A stretch of DNA of 8,073 nucleotides from Planctomycetaceae bacterium (GCA_020426085.1 JAGQQP010000175.1:1-8073); one strand, 5' to 3'. Numbered from the stretch's first letter, positions 1 through 6,710 are shown. Numbers and translations: made by a program. Notes: generated from the sequence alone by a model not told the origin.

Positions 1-1
1 C

Positions 2-1510
2 GGCAAAGCAGCGATCGCCCATGACTCGCGAATCAATTCTTCGCACTTTGCCCGCATCGCAGCCAGCGTGCTGGCAGGGCACGGCTTGACGGTCTATTTC
101 TTCAAAACATCACGCTCCACCCCCGAGCTCTCTTTCGCCGTTCGGGAGTGTGGTTGTGACGTCGGTGCGATGATTACCGCTTCGCATAACCCTCCTTCCG
201 ATAATGGTTTTAAAGCTTACTGGTCGACCGGAGGACAGGTTCTGCCGCCCCACGATCAGGGGATTATTGACGAAGTCTATCAGGCGACCGAGATCCCGTT
301 GCTCGATTTTGATCAGGCGGTAGAGCAGGGGCTGATCCAGTTAATCGACGATGATGTCGCTGGCAAATACCGCGCCGCGGTCGTCAGTCAGAGTCATTCC
401 GGAAACCGCGATCTGACGGGGTATTTCACACCCCTGCATGGCGTGGGAGAAACGTCCGTGTATCAGGTGCTGCAGCAGGCGGGCTTTACCGGCATTCAGA
501 AGTATGAGCCGCAATGTGAGCAGAACGGCAATTTTCCGAACGTGCCCGATCAGCTCCCGAATCCCGAACGGACGGAAGTCTATCAGCCTGCGATTGAACA
601 GGCGAAACAGGACGGCGGCGAAATCATCCTCGCCAGCGATCCCGATGCCGACCGCATGGGGGTCTGTGTCAAAAACGAGTCAGGAGAATTCATTCATCTG
701 ACCGGGAATCAGGTTGGTGCCTTACTCGCCGACTATGTACTCCGCAAACGCCAACAGGCAGGCTCACTTTCACCGGATCACTTCGTGGTCGAGACGATTG
801 TGACCACTCCGCTGATCGCTGCCATTGCCCTCAAAGCCAATGTGCGGATCATCAATAATCTGCTCGTCGGTTTCAAATACATCGCAGAGACGATGGACGC
901 AGAAGGGCCGGACAAATTTGTATTCGGAACGGAAGAGTCACTTGGCTATCTGGCTGGTGAATACTGTCGCGACAAAGACGCGGCGATCGCTGCGCTCTGG
1001 GCCTGTGAACTTGCCGCCGAACTCAAAGCGGAAGGCAAAACACTGCTGGATCGGCTGGATGAACTCTACCGTGAACACGGTTTTCATCTGGAAGGTCAGG
1101 TCTCCAAAACCTGTAAGGGTTCCTCGGGGAATGAGCAGATCAAACAATTGATGAAGGCCTTTCGCAATACGCCTCCCCAGAAAATGGGAACGCTCAATTT
1201 CACCCTGGTCAGAGACTATCAGGATCTGGAAATCCGGTCATTACCCGAAAATACGGTGACCGAGACCTTTTCGAAACCAAAGGGAAATGTTCTGATGTTT
1301 GAAGCCCGGGCCGAAGGATCGCCGCTGACGGTGCAACTGGGTGTACGACCTTCAGGTACCGAGCCTAAGATCAAATTTTATTACTTCGCCCAGGCAGAAG
1401 TCACAGATCCCGGCCTGCTGGAACAGGCCAAAGACGCAGCCTTCTCGACAATTGAAGACTTTAAACAGGCGTTGATGGCGTGGATTGACCAGACCCTCGC
1501 TGATACTTGA
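2..1510 (+). CDS. Phosphoglucomutase/phosphomannomutase (PGM2/PgcA-type), 5'-truncated by window edge
   Basis: Alpha-D-phosphohexomutase, a cytoplasmic enzyme that moves phosphate between C1 and C6 of glucose or mannose phosphates (or C1/C5 of pentoses in PGM2 relatives). The reading frame is open from base 2 and already encodes the domain-I motif AIAHDSR, so the GTG at 68 is internal and the true start lies upstream. All four family signatures are present: the phosphoserine loop TASHNPP (catalytic Ser at 182-184), the metal-binding loop DPDADR (638-655), the sugar-specificity loop GTEESLGY (926-949) and the C-terminal phosphate-binding loop RPSGTEPKIK (1346-1375). The EESLGY loop followed by a RDKDA segment resembles PgcA/PGM2 proteins rather than AlgC- or GlmM-type mutases. 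About 502 residues are visible; this group is usually about 550-600, so roughly 70-100 are missing. Substrate preference cannot be read from sequence alone. It could supply sugar phosphates to the inositol phosphate synthase downstream, but the 276-base gap and candidate promoter argue for separate transcription. Confidence 0.93.
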   Translation, partial: GKAAIAHDSRINSSHFARIAASVLAGHGLTVYFFKTSRSTPELSFAVRECGCDVGAMITASHNPPSDNGFKAYWSTGGQVLPPHDQGIIDEVYQATEIPLLDFDQAVEQGLIQLIDDDVAGKYRAAVVSQSHSGNRDLTGYFTPLHGVGETSVYQVLQQAGFTGIQKYEPQCEQNGNFPNVPDQLPNPERTEVYQPAIEQAKQDGGEIILASDPDADRMGVCVKNESGEFIHLTGNQVGALLADYVLRKRQQAGSLSPDHFVVETIVTTPLIAAIALKANVRIINNLLVGFKYIAETMDAEGPDKFVFGTEESLGYLAGEYCRDKDAAIAALWACELAAELKAEGKTLLDRLDELYREHGFHLEGQVSKTCKGSSGNEQIKQLMKAFRNTPPQKMGTLNFTLVRDYQDLEIRSLPENTVTETFSKPKGNVLMFEARAEGSPLTVQLGVRPSGTEPKIKFYYFAQAEVTDPGLLEQAKDAAFSTIEDFKQALMAWIDQTLADT

Positions 1511-1567
1511 TGAAATGACTTGATACAGAGAGACGAAAATTCTTCTCAGCAATCTCCATTTCTTTGA

Positions 1568-1595
1568 TTGTGAACAGCCATAAGAGACCTATAAT
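1568..1595 (+). promoter_or_regulatory. Candidate sigma-70-type promoter for the ino1-ubiA unit
   Basis: A perfect -10 hexamer TATAAT lies at 1590-1595. A partial -35, TTGTGA (4 of 6 consensus positions), lies at 1568-1573, with a 16-base spacer. A TTGATT at 1564-1569 is an alternative -35 but gives a 20-base spacer. It sits in the only long AT-rich stretch before the synthase gene. Transcription would start near 1602. Confidence 0.5.
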
Positions 1596-1705
1596 TATTA
1601 ACATATTTTAATATAGTCCAAACGCCGGCCATTATTCCTGAATACTGGTTCCGGGATAACGACACAACAGAAAGCAGCAGGGGGAGTCTGTTCAACGTCA
1701 ATCAG

Positions 1706-1725
1706 GCAGACTGCAATCTGTCTGC
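1706..1725 (+). repeat. Short inverted repeat in the leader of the inositol phosphate synthase gene
   Basis: GCAGAC (1706-1711) pairs perfectly with GTCTGC (1720-1725) around an 8-base loop. It lies about 60 bases before the start codon. No U-tract follows, so it is not a typical terminator. It may be a leader hairpin, an operator half-site pair, or chance. Confidence 0.25.
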
Positions 1726-1786
1726 TCCCACCTTCGAAAATCACCCGTTTCAATTGAATTCAAAACTATCAGTTTCAGGCAACATC

Positions 1787-3004
1787 ATGACGCAACAACG
1801 TATCGGGATTTGGATCATCGGCGCATGGGGCGGTGTCGCAACCACTGCCGCAGTCGGATTATCAGCACTCAAACAGGGGCTCACCGGGACCAGTGGTCTT
1901 GTTTCAGAAAATCCCTATTTCGAAAAACTGAACCTCAAAAGCTGGGACCAGTTTGTTGTTGGCGGACATGAAATCCGCGATACGTCTTTTGTTGAAGCGG
2001 CTCAGTATTTCAGTGACAATTCCGGCGTCTTCCATCCGGCTCTGTTGAAAGCCGTCGAAGAAGACCTCAAAGCTTTTGATCAGAATGTCAAGCCGGGGAC
2101 CCTGATTCATGTCGGCGATACCATTCGTTCTCTCGCCGGAGATGCAGTCAAAAAGTTCGATTCGGAATCTCTGCAGGAAACACTGGCACGACTTTCTAAC
2201 GACATCAGTGAATTCCAGAAGCAACACGATCTGGCTCACGTGGTGGTCGTCAATCTGGCATCCACCGAGCCCCCCGTCAGCGATTCTGCTAAATCGCTGA
2301 CCCTCGCTGAACTGAAATCGGCACTCGACTCGGGAGAAACATCTCCTGTTCCCGCCAGCACCCTGTATGCGATTGCCGCCATGAACGCCGGCTGTTCGCA
2401 TCTGAACTTCACCCCTTCCGCAGGCACCGATCTGCCGGCTCTGATTGAACTGGCTGAAGAAAAACAGGTTCTGCATGCAGGCCGCGACGGCAAAACGGGT
2501 GAGACACTGATGAAAAGTGTGCTCGCTCCCATGTTTGCACATCGCAATCTGAATGTCATGAGCTGGGTCGGTCATAACATCTTCGGGAACCTCGATGGCA
2601 AAGTGCTCGATGATCCGGTTAACAAATCCAACAAGGTTGTCTCCAAAGATCACCTGCTCACCGAAATTCTGGGTTACAAACCACAGACACTGGTTTCGAT
2701 TGAATACATTGAATCCATGGGCGACTGGAAAACCGCCTGGGACCACATCCATTTCAAAGGTTTCCTCGATACCAAAATGGCTCTGCAGTTTACCTGGCAG
2801 GGAACCGACTCCATCCTGGCTGCTCCGTTGATGCTCGACATGGTCCGCTTCACCGAACGCGAATGGCGTCGCGGAAACAAGTCTGGCGTGATGACGCACT
2901 TGAGCTCGTTTTATAAAAGCCCGATGCAGGCAACCACACCCGAATTCGAACGCCAGTATCAGCAACTCGAACAATGGGCCGACATGGTTGCGGAAGAATC
3001 ATAG
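1787..3004 (+). CDS. ino1: Inositol-3-phosphate synthase (MIPS)
   Basis: NAD-dependent cytoplasmic enzyme that cyclises glucose 6-phosphate to 1L-myo-inositol 3-phosphate, the entry step to inositol lipids and other cyclitols. An N-terminal Rossmann segment carries the glycine-rich loop GAWGGVATT (residues 12-20). Family blocks follow in order: NLASTEPP (156-163), NFTPSAGTD (207-215, the NGSPQN-type block), GRDGKTGETLMKS (232-244, matching GDDxKSGQTxxKS), GHNIFGNLDG (262-271, matching YNHLGNNDG), the lysine-rich KSNKVVSK (280-287) and DSILAAPLMLDMVRFTE (341-357), which closely matches the eukaryotic and bacterial C-terminal block. At 405 residues it is longer than actinobacterial forms (about 365) and shorter than eukaryotic ones (about 510). 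I chose ATG 1787: the upstream in-frame TTG at 1754 would add 11 residues before the usual nucleotide-binding strand. Shine-Dalgarno is weak. The UbiA gene starts 5 bases after the stop, so the two are almost certainly co-transcribed. Several normally invariant motif positions are changed, so it is a divergent member; function is well supported, exact substrate less so. Confidence 0.92.
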   Translation: MTQQRIGIWIIGAWGGVATTAAVGLSALKQGLTGTSGLVSENPYFEKLNLKSWDQFVVGGHEIRDTSFVEAAQYFSDNSGVFHPALLKAVEEDLKAFDQNVKPGTLIHVGDTIRSLAGDAVKKFDSESLQETLARLSNDISEFQKQHDLAHVVVVNLASTEPPVSDSAKSLTLAELKSALDSGETSPVPASTLYAIAAMNAGCSHLNFTPSAGTDLPALIELAEEKQVLHAGRDGKTGETLMKSVLAPMFAHRNLNVMSWVGHNIFGNLDGKVLDDPVNKSNKVVSKDHLLTEILGYKPQTLVSIEYIESMGDWKTAWDHIHFKGFLDTKMALQFTWQGTDSILAAPLMLDMVRFTEREWRRGNKSGVMTHLSSFYKSPMQATTPEFERQYQQLEQWADMVAEES

Positions 3005-3009
3005 TTCGT

Positions 3010-3909
3010 ATGAAAACTCTGCTTGCCTACTTTCAGTTGATGCGTCTGCCCGCTGTGTTCACAGCGATGTCGGATATCATTCTCGGCTTTTTACTGACGC
3101 ACGGATCGTTTTCGCCTCCCGTCTCATTTGCATTGCTGCTGGTCGCTTCGGCCAGCCTGTATCTTTCGGGAATGGTGTTCAACGATGTCTTCGACCGTAA
3201 AGTGGATGCAGAAGAACGGCCTTCACGCCCCATCCCCTCCGGACGCATCTCGACGCAGAAAGCGGCAACGCTCGGTGGACTGCTGATGCTCGCCGGTGTC
3301 GGTGCTGCCCAGACCGTCGGCACGCAGAGTCTGATCGTCGCTGGCCTGCTGGTCGTGGCGATCCTCAGTTACGATATGCTGCTGAAAAAAACATTTCTGG
3401 CACCTCTGATGATGGGAACCTGTCGATTCCTGAATGTCATGCTCGGTGCCAGTGCCGTCGCCCGGGAAATCAATCTCTGGGTGAAACCGCAGTTACGCAT
3501 CGCTGCGGCACTTGGTCTGTTCATTGTAGGTCTGACCTGGTTTGCCCGTATGGAAGCGAAGGACAGTCATCGCGGTCATCTGGTCGGCGGACTGCTGGTC
3601 ATTAATTCCGGACTGGGAGCCTTGGCCTGGATGCTGGCCACTTATCCCTGGCCGCTCGAAACCAATCTGTCGATGGTGCTGGCGGCTCTGGGGGTCGTTG
3701 CACTGACCATCAATCGCCGCCTGGTGCAGGCGATCCTCAACCCCGTATCACAGAATGTCCAGATCGCCGTCAAAACCATGCTCGCATCTTATGTGATGCT
3801 GAACGCGATTCTGGTCTTCGTCTGGACAGCCAATCCACAGTACGCCATCCTGACAGCAGCACTCCTGCTCCCCACAATCCTGCTGTCTCGCTGGATGTCG
3901 GTAACGTAA
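3010..3909 (+). CDS. UbiA-family membrane prenyltransferase, EboC-like
   Basis: Integral membrane enzyme family that transfers an isoprenoid chain from a prenyl diphosphate to an aromatic or polar acceptor. The 299-residue protein has about eight to nine hydrophobic segments. The first aspartate motif is intact, NDVFDRKVD (residues 58-66), followed by the typical ERPSRPIPSGRIS loop (69-81). YDMLLKK (121-127) and CRFLNVMLGAS (138-148) match the central conserved block; an R-x-LN-xx-LG pattern here is typical of EboC-type proteins. Where UbiA enzymes normally carry a second DxxxD motif, this protein has WFARMEAKDS (177-186). The start at ATG 3010 removes 12 basic residues of a longer frame beginning at 2974 inside the preceding gene and puts the first membrane segment at the N-terminus. 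GGAAG about 13 bases upstream may be a distant ribosome site. Tight coupling to the inositol phosphate synthase suggests the acceptor is a cyclitol or a product derived from it (inference). Ubiquinone or heme O synthesis is less likely given the neighbours and the altered motif. Confidence 0.85.
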   Translation: MKTLLAYFQLMRLPAVFTAMSDIILGFLLTHGSFSPPVSFALLLVASASLYLSGMVFNDVFDRKVDAEERPSRPIPSGRISTQKAATLGGLLMLAGVGAAQTVGTQSLIVAGLLVVAILSYDMLLKKTFLAPLMMGTCRFLNVMLGASAVAREINLWVKPQLRIAAALGLFIVGLTWFARMEAKDSHRGHLVGGLLVINSGLGALAWMLATYPWPLETNLSMVLAALGVVALTINRRLVQAILNPVSQNVQIAVKTMLASYVMLNAILVFVWTANPQYAILTAALLLPTILLSRWMSVT

Positions 3910-3930
3910 TCAGACTGAAACGCTGTCTGA
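3910..3930. terminator. Weak stem-loop between convergent genes
   Basis: TCAGAC (3910-3915) pairs with GTCTGA (3925-3930), a perfect 6-base stem with a 9-base loop, starting directly after the UbiA stop. It lies between the convergent UbiA gene and the minus-strand gene ending at 3934, where a two-way terminator is expected. There is no U-tract on either side, so intrinsic termination is doubtful. Confidence 0.3.
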
Positions 3931-3933
3931 AGA

Positions 3934-4203
3934 TCAGGATGTGGGCTGGAATCCCATGACCTGGTATTGAGCCAGTTCGATGGGGTCGGTCAGCTTGATG
4001 GCATCAATGGCGTTATAGGAGAGCATTACTTTTCTTGCGCCCAGAGAGTCGGGTTTGTCCCGTTCGAACATGACGACCGAACTCGAAAGCAGGTAATTCT
4101 GAAACGGGATTGATTCCTGGTACGTGGTGACGACGATTCCCTTTTTGGGAATCGCATTCGGCCAGTTTTCCAGAATCGAACGCCAGCCTTCTGCACTATC
4201 CAT
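3934..4203 (-). CDS. Small conserved-looking protein of unknown function (89 aa)
   Basis: I do not recognise a named family. The protein is soluble, with no signal peptide or membrane segment. The N-terminus (residues 1-18) contains GWRSILENWP and looks helical. A β-rich body follows: GIVVTTYQESIPF (22-34), a hydrophobic strand around SSSVVMFERD (40-49), a polar turn KPDSLGARK (50-58), and VMLSYNAIDAIKLTDPIEL (59-77). The alternating hydrophobic pattern with turns resembles a small β-barrel of the Sm-like or SH3 kind, but this is only an impression of fold. The frame uses codons like its neighbours and is the only sizeable frame in a stretch that is otherwise empty, which supports it being real. 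The start is ATG at 4201-4203, preceded by a weak purine run. It is transcribed alone, convergent with the UbiA gene and divergent from the transporter. Confidence 0.7.
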   Translation of the reverse strand: MDSAEGWRSILENWPNAIPKKGIVVTTYQESIPFQNYLLSSSVVMFERDKPDSLGARKVMLSYNAIDAIKLTDPIELAQYQVMGFQPTS

Positions 4204-4251
4204 GATATTTCTCTTTATATGAATGATTGAAAAACAGGTTTAGGAAGACGA

Positions 4252-4280
4252 AAGATAAATCTTCGCCTGCAATTCGGCAA
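4252..4280 (-). promoter_or_regulatory. Candidate promoter for the 89-residue protein gene
   Basis: Read on the minus strand, TTGCCG (4275-4280) and TATCTT (4252-4257) are separated by exactly 17 bases. Each matches the sigma-70 consensus at 4 of 6 positions. Transcription would start about 45 bases before the start codon at 4203. Confidence 0.3.
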
Positions 4281-4282
4281 GA

Positions 4283-4319
4283 GGAACATTTCCAGTACTG
4301 AACGGGAAAGCGGTTCCCC
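4283..4319. repeat. Cluster of short GGAA/TTCC dyads in the divergent intergenic region
   Basis: Two neighbouring dyads share the same half-site. GGAA (4283-4286) is opposite TTCC (4290-4293), and GGGAA (4304-4308) is opposite TTCCC (4314-4318). The outer GGAAC (4283-4287) can also pair with GTTCC (4313-4317). They lie just upstream of the minus-strand promoter candidate and about 80-110 bases before the transporter start, where an operator would be placed. The half-sites are short enough to be chance. Confidence 0.2.
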
Positions 4320-4396
4320 ATCGGAAGCCGACGCGTTATGATTCTCCCAGTTGCTCCCGCCTCTCTCGTTACTATTGCTGAGATCGTTTTCGAACC

Positions 4397-5644
4397 TTGC
4401 TGACTCCTGAATTAAAACAGAACCCCGCGGCCATTGGTTTTCGCGAATTTGTCGCCCTGATGGCACTGATGCAGTCACTGGTGGCGCTGTCGATCGATGC
4501 AATGCTGCCTGCATTAACGGAAATCGGTGAGGAGCTGGGGGCATCAAAAGCGAACGACAGTCAGTTAATCGTCTCGTTCCTGTTTCTGGGTCTTGCCTTC
4601 GGGCAGGGGATCTACGGCCCCCTTTCAGATACCACGGGGCGAAAACCTTCCCTGTATCTCGGATTTGCTCTGTTCCTGGCAGGGGGACTGTTCTCTCTGT
4701 TTTCCACCGATCTGAAAGTCATGCTGGCCGGGCGCTTTCTCCAGGGACTCGGTCTGTCGGCCCCCCGGTGTGTAATTGTGGCCATCGTCCGCGACCAGTA
4801 TGAAGGCCCCGAGATGGCACGCGTGATGTCGTTTGTGATGACCATTTTTATTTTCGTCCCCGCGATCGCTCCGACACTGGGGCAGGGGATTCTCATGGTC
4901 GCGAACTGGAGAGCCATCTTTGCAGCGCTGTTAGCTTGCGGGGTTTTTACACTGGTCTGGCTGGCAACGAGGCTACCGGAAACGCTGCCGCTGGAACGAC
5001 GCATCCCTTTTTCGATTTCCCGCATCAAAAACGCGATCAAAGAAGTCTGCTCGCATCGGGTTTCGATTGGCTATACGATTTCACTGGGGCTCATCTCCAG
5101 CGCGTTTCTGGGATACTTAAGTTCGGCGCAGCAGATCTTTCAGAAACAGTATCAGCTGGGAACGCTGTTTCCGCTTTACTTCGCGATTCTGGCACTCTGT
5201 ATCGGCGGTGCGTCCTTCGTGAATGGCAGACTGGTCATGCGGTTTGGCATGCGGAATCTGTCCCGCTGGTCGAAGCGAATCTCCACGGTGCTCTCACTGC
5301 TGTTTTTTCTGTATGTGCTCTCTACGGGCGGTCTGCCTCCGCTCTGGACCCTGATGGCGTATATGATGGCGATCCTCTTCTGTTTCGGTATCATGTATGG
5401 AAATCTGAACGCGATGGCAATGGAACCGCTGGGGCATATCGCCGGTGTGGGGGCGGCTGTGATGGGGGCCCTCTCCACGCTGATTTCAGTTCCCTGTGGC
5501 ATTCTGATTGGTCTGAGTTATAACGGCACCGTCATTCCCGTGATCAGCGGATTTACGGTTTCCGGCATCCTGATTGTCGCTGTGATGCACTGGATCGAAG
5601 CGGTACCTGCTTCAGACACCATCGAATCTGATTTGTCAGAGTGA
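4397..5644 (+). CDS. Bcr/CflA-family drug-efflux transporter (MFS)
   Basis: Inner-membrane proton-driven antiporter of the major facilitator superfamily; the Bcr/CflA group exports bicyclomycin, chloramphenicol and other small molecules. The 415-residue protein has about 12 hydrophobic segments. The opening GFREFVALMALMQSLVALSI (residues 14-33), then DAMLPALTEIG, is the family's usual first helix. Motif A is GPLSDTTGRK (74-83) between helices 2 and 3. GRFLQGLGLSAPRCVIVAIV then RDQY (112-135) is the helix-4 block with its conserved RD. PAIAPTLGQG (155-164) is motif-C-like. The frame is open only from 4382 and has no ATG before 4460, which would cut into helix 1; TTG 4397 (or CTG 4400) is therefore the likely start. 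I see no strong Shine-Dalgarno. It stands alone, with gaps on both sides. Real substrates cannot be inferred. Confidence 0.88.
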   Translation: MLTPELKQNPAAIGFREFVALMALMQSLVALSIDAMLPALTEIGEELGASKANDSQLIVSFLFLGLAFGQGIYGPLSDTTGRKPSLYLGFALFLAGGLFSLFSTDLKVMLAGRFLQGLGLSAPRCVIVAIVRDQYEGPEMARVMSFVMTIFIFVPAIAPTLGQGILMVANWRAIFAALLACGVFTLVWLATRLPETLPLERRIPFSISRIKNAIKEVCSHRVSIGYTISLGLISSAFLGYLSSAQQIFQKQYQLGTLFPLYFAILALCIGGASFVNGRLVMRFGMRNLSRWSKRISTVLSLLFFLYVLSTGGLPPLWTLMAYMMAILFCFGIMYGNLNAMAMEPLGHIAGVGAAVMGALSTLISVPCGILIGLSYNGTVIPVISGFTVSGILIVAVMHWIEAVPASDTIESDLSE

Positions 5645-5666
5645 CATCTTGACGTGCCCACACCAG

Positions 5667-5695
5667 TTAAAATTTCCGATCGATTGTGCTAGATT
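5667..5695 (+). promoter_or_regulatory. Candidate promoter for the CHAD-ankyrin unit
   Basis: TTAAAA (5667-5672) and TAGATT (5690-5695) are 17 bases apart. The second is preceded by TGC, giving an extended -10. Each hexamer matches consensus at 4 of 6. It would start a leader of about 90 bases before the ATG at 5793. The full gap 5645-5792 shows no other feature. Confidence 0.35.
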
Positions 5696-5792
5696 GAGCA
5701 TCTGGTCTGTCTCACGTTTTCCAACATTCGTTTGCCTCAATAACAGAGATGGCTTGAGTCCTTCCTTACCACTTCAGACAGGGATTTGAGAG

Positions 5793-6704
5793 ATGGGTTA
5801 TCAGTTCAAACAACAGGAGTCGCTGGCGTCTGGTGTGCGTCGCATTGCCGGCGAACAGCTGAGTCAGGCGATTCAGATTCTGCAGGACCCGGAGCAGAAC
5901 CGCCATTACGCCATCCATGAAGTCCGTAAACGCTTCAAGAAACTGCGCGGGCTGGTTCGCCTGGTTCGCAGCGGGCTGGGGGACGAGTACACTGCTATCA
6001 ACATCTGGTATCGAGATGCAGGCCGCCGACTCTCGCGAATCCGCGATGCAGAATCGCTTCTGGAATCGCTGCAGGCACTGCAGCAGCGACATACAGATCC
6101 CGCATATGCTGAGTTGTTTGCAGATTTCGAAAACCGGTTTCGTGCACGCAAACAGAAAGTCGTTGAAGAATGGATCGACCTCGATCAGGAACTGGAACAG
6201 CTTTCCGGCGAATTGCAGGAAGCGAAGCAACTGGTCGAAAGCTGGAAGATCAAAGGTGCCGCCTTCAAAGTCCTCAAAGCGGGCCTCCGTCGCACGTATC
6301 AACGCGGTGCAGTCGCATTATCGCAGTTGCATAAGAGTTCCGATGATGAGCTGTTTCACGAATGCCGCAAACGCAGCAAGTATCACCTGTATCATATTCG
6401 GCTGCTGAACCAGGTCTGGCCGACGATGCTGACCGCACGTCAGAGCGAACTGGATGAACTCAACGATTATCTGGGTGACGACCATGACCTCGCGGTGATG
6501 ACGCAGGTCATCACGGGAGAACCGGACACCTTTGGTGCATCCGCTGATGTCGAGCAGTTGTTGACGCTCATTCGCCAGCAGAGACACGAACTGCAGACAG
6601 CGGGGCTCAAACTGGCGGACCGCATTTTCGCTGAAAAACCGAAAGCGTTTGCCCACCGTCTCAAAAATTACTGGAAGCTCTGGAAAGCGGATCGCATCGG
6701 TTGA
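5793..6704 (+). CDS. CHAD domain-containing protein
   Basis: CHAD (conserved histidine alpha-helical domain) proteins are helical bundles with a basic, histidine-containing surface that binds inorganic polyphosphate; some associate with polyphosphate granules. This 303-residue protein is a stand-alone CHAD with no CYTH/triphosphatase domain. The two pseudo-repeats are visible: HEVRKRFKKLR (residues 42-52) with YRDAGRRLSRIRDAE (73-87), and FHECRKRSKYH (188-198) with LGDDHDLAVM (227-236). The H-xx-RK-xx-K pattern in each repeat supplies the phosphate-binding residues. Residues 105-155 are charged and probably coiled-coil. There is no signal peptide, so it is cytoplasmic. AGGGA (5780-5784) lies 8 bases before the ATG and supports this start. 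The ankyrin gene follows after 18 bases. Family assignment is firm; the biological role is inferred from the family. Confidence 0.9.
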   Translation: MGYQFKQQESLASGVRRIAGEQLSQAIQILQDPEQNRHYAIHEVRKRFKKLRGLVRLVRSGLGDEYTAINIWYRDAGRRLSRIRDAESLLESLQALQQRHTDPAYAELFADFENRFRARKQKVVEEWIDLDQELEQLSGELQEAKQLVESWKIKGAAFKVLKAGLRRTYQRGAVALSQLHKSSDDELFHECRKRSKYHLYHIRLLNQVWPTMLTARQSELDELNDYLGDDHDLAVMTQVITGEPDTFGASADVEQLLTLIRQQRHELQTAGLKLADRIFAEKPKAFAHRLKNYWKLWKADRIG

Positions 6705-6710
6705 GCACTT

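Larger units (their letters stand above)
1511..1786 (+). other. Intergenic region and presumed long leader of the inositol phosphate synthase unit
   Basis: Noncoding gap of 276 bases. I found no convincing reading frame in it and no clear rho-independent terminator after the mutase. It has an AT-rich core (about 1588-1617) and then a GC-richer stretch. If the candidate promoter at 1568-1595 is used, the transcript has an untranslated leader of roughly 185 bases. That leader contains a short inverted repeat, GCAGAC/GTCTGC (1706-1711 with 1720-1725). I recognise no known riboswitch family. Confidence 0.5.

Noticed and set aside
68..70. GTG as the start codon of the mutase
   Set aside because: The frame continues upstream to base 2 and encodes the conserved AIAHDSR segment, so the gene starts outside the window.
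1505..1524. Near-repeat of ACTTGAT around the mutase stop codon
   Set aside because: Seven bases occurring twice is within chance and has no associated structure.
1904..2974. A 356-codon open frame on the minus strand opposite the inositol phosphate synthase gene
   Set aside because: It lies entirely antisense to a gene with clear MIPS motifs. Its translation is rich in Cys, His, Phe and Gln with no recognisable domain, as expected for a codon-bias shadow.
4215..4547. A 110-codon minus-strand frame across the divergent gap and the start of the transporter
   Set aside because: Low-complexity, Pro/Arg/Ser-rich translation with no domain, and it overlaps the conserved first helix of the transporter on the other strand.
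4936..5523. A 195-codon plus-strand frame inside the transporter gene
   Set aside because: It is an out-of-frame shadow of a gene whose own frame shows MFS motifs and continuous membrane helices.
5766..6302. A 178-codon minus-strand frame opposite the CHAD gene
   Set aside because: The plus-strand frame carries both CHAD repeats; the antisense translation shows no family features.
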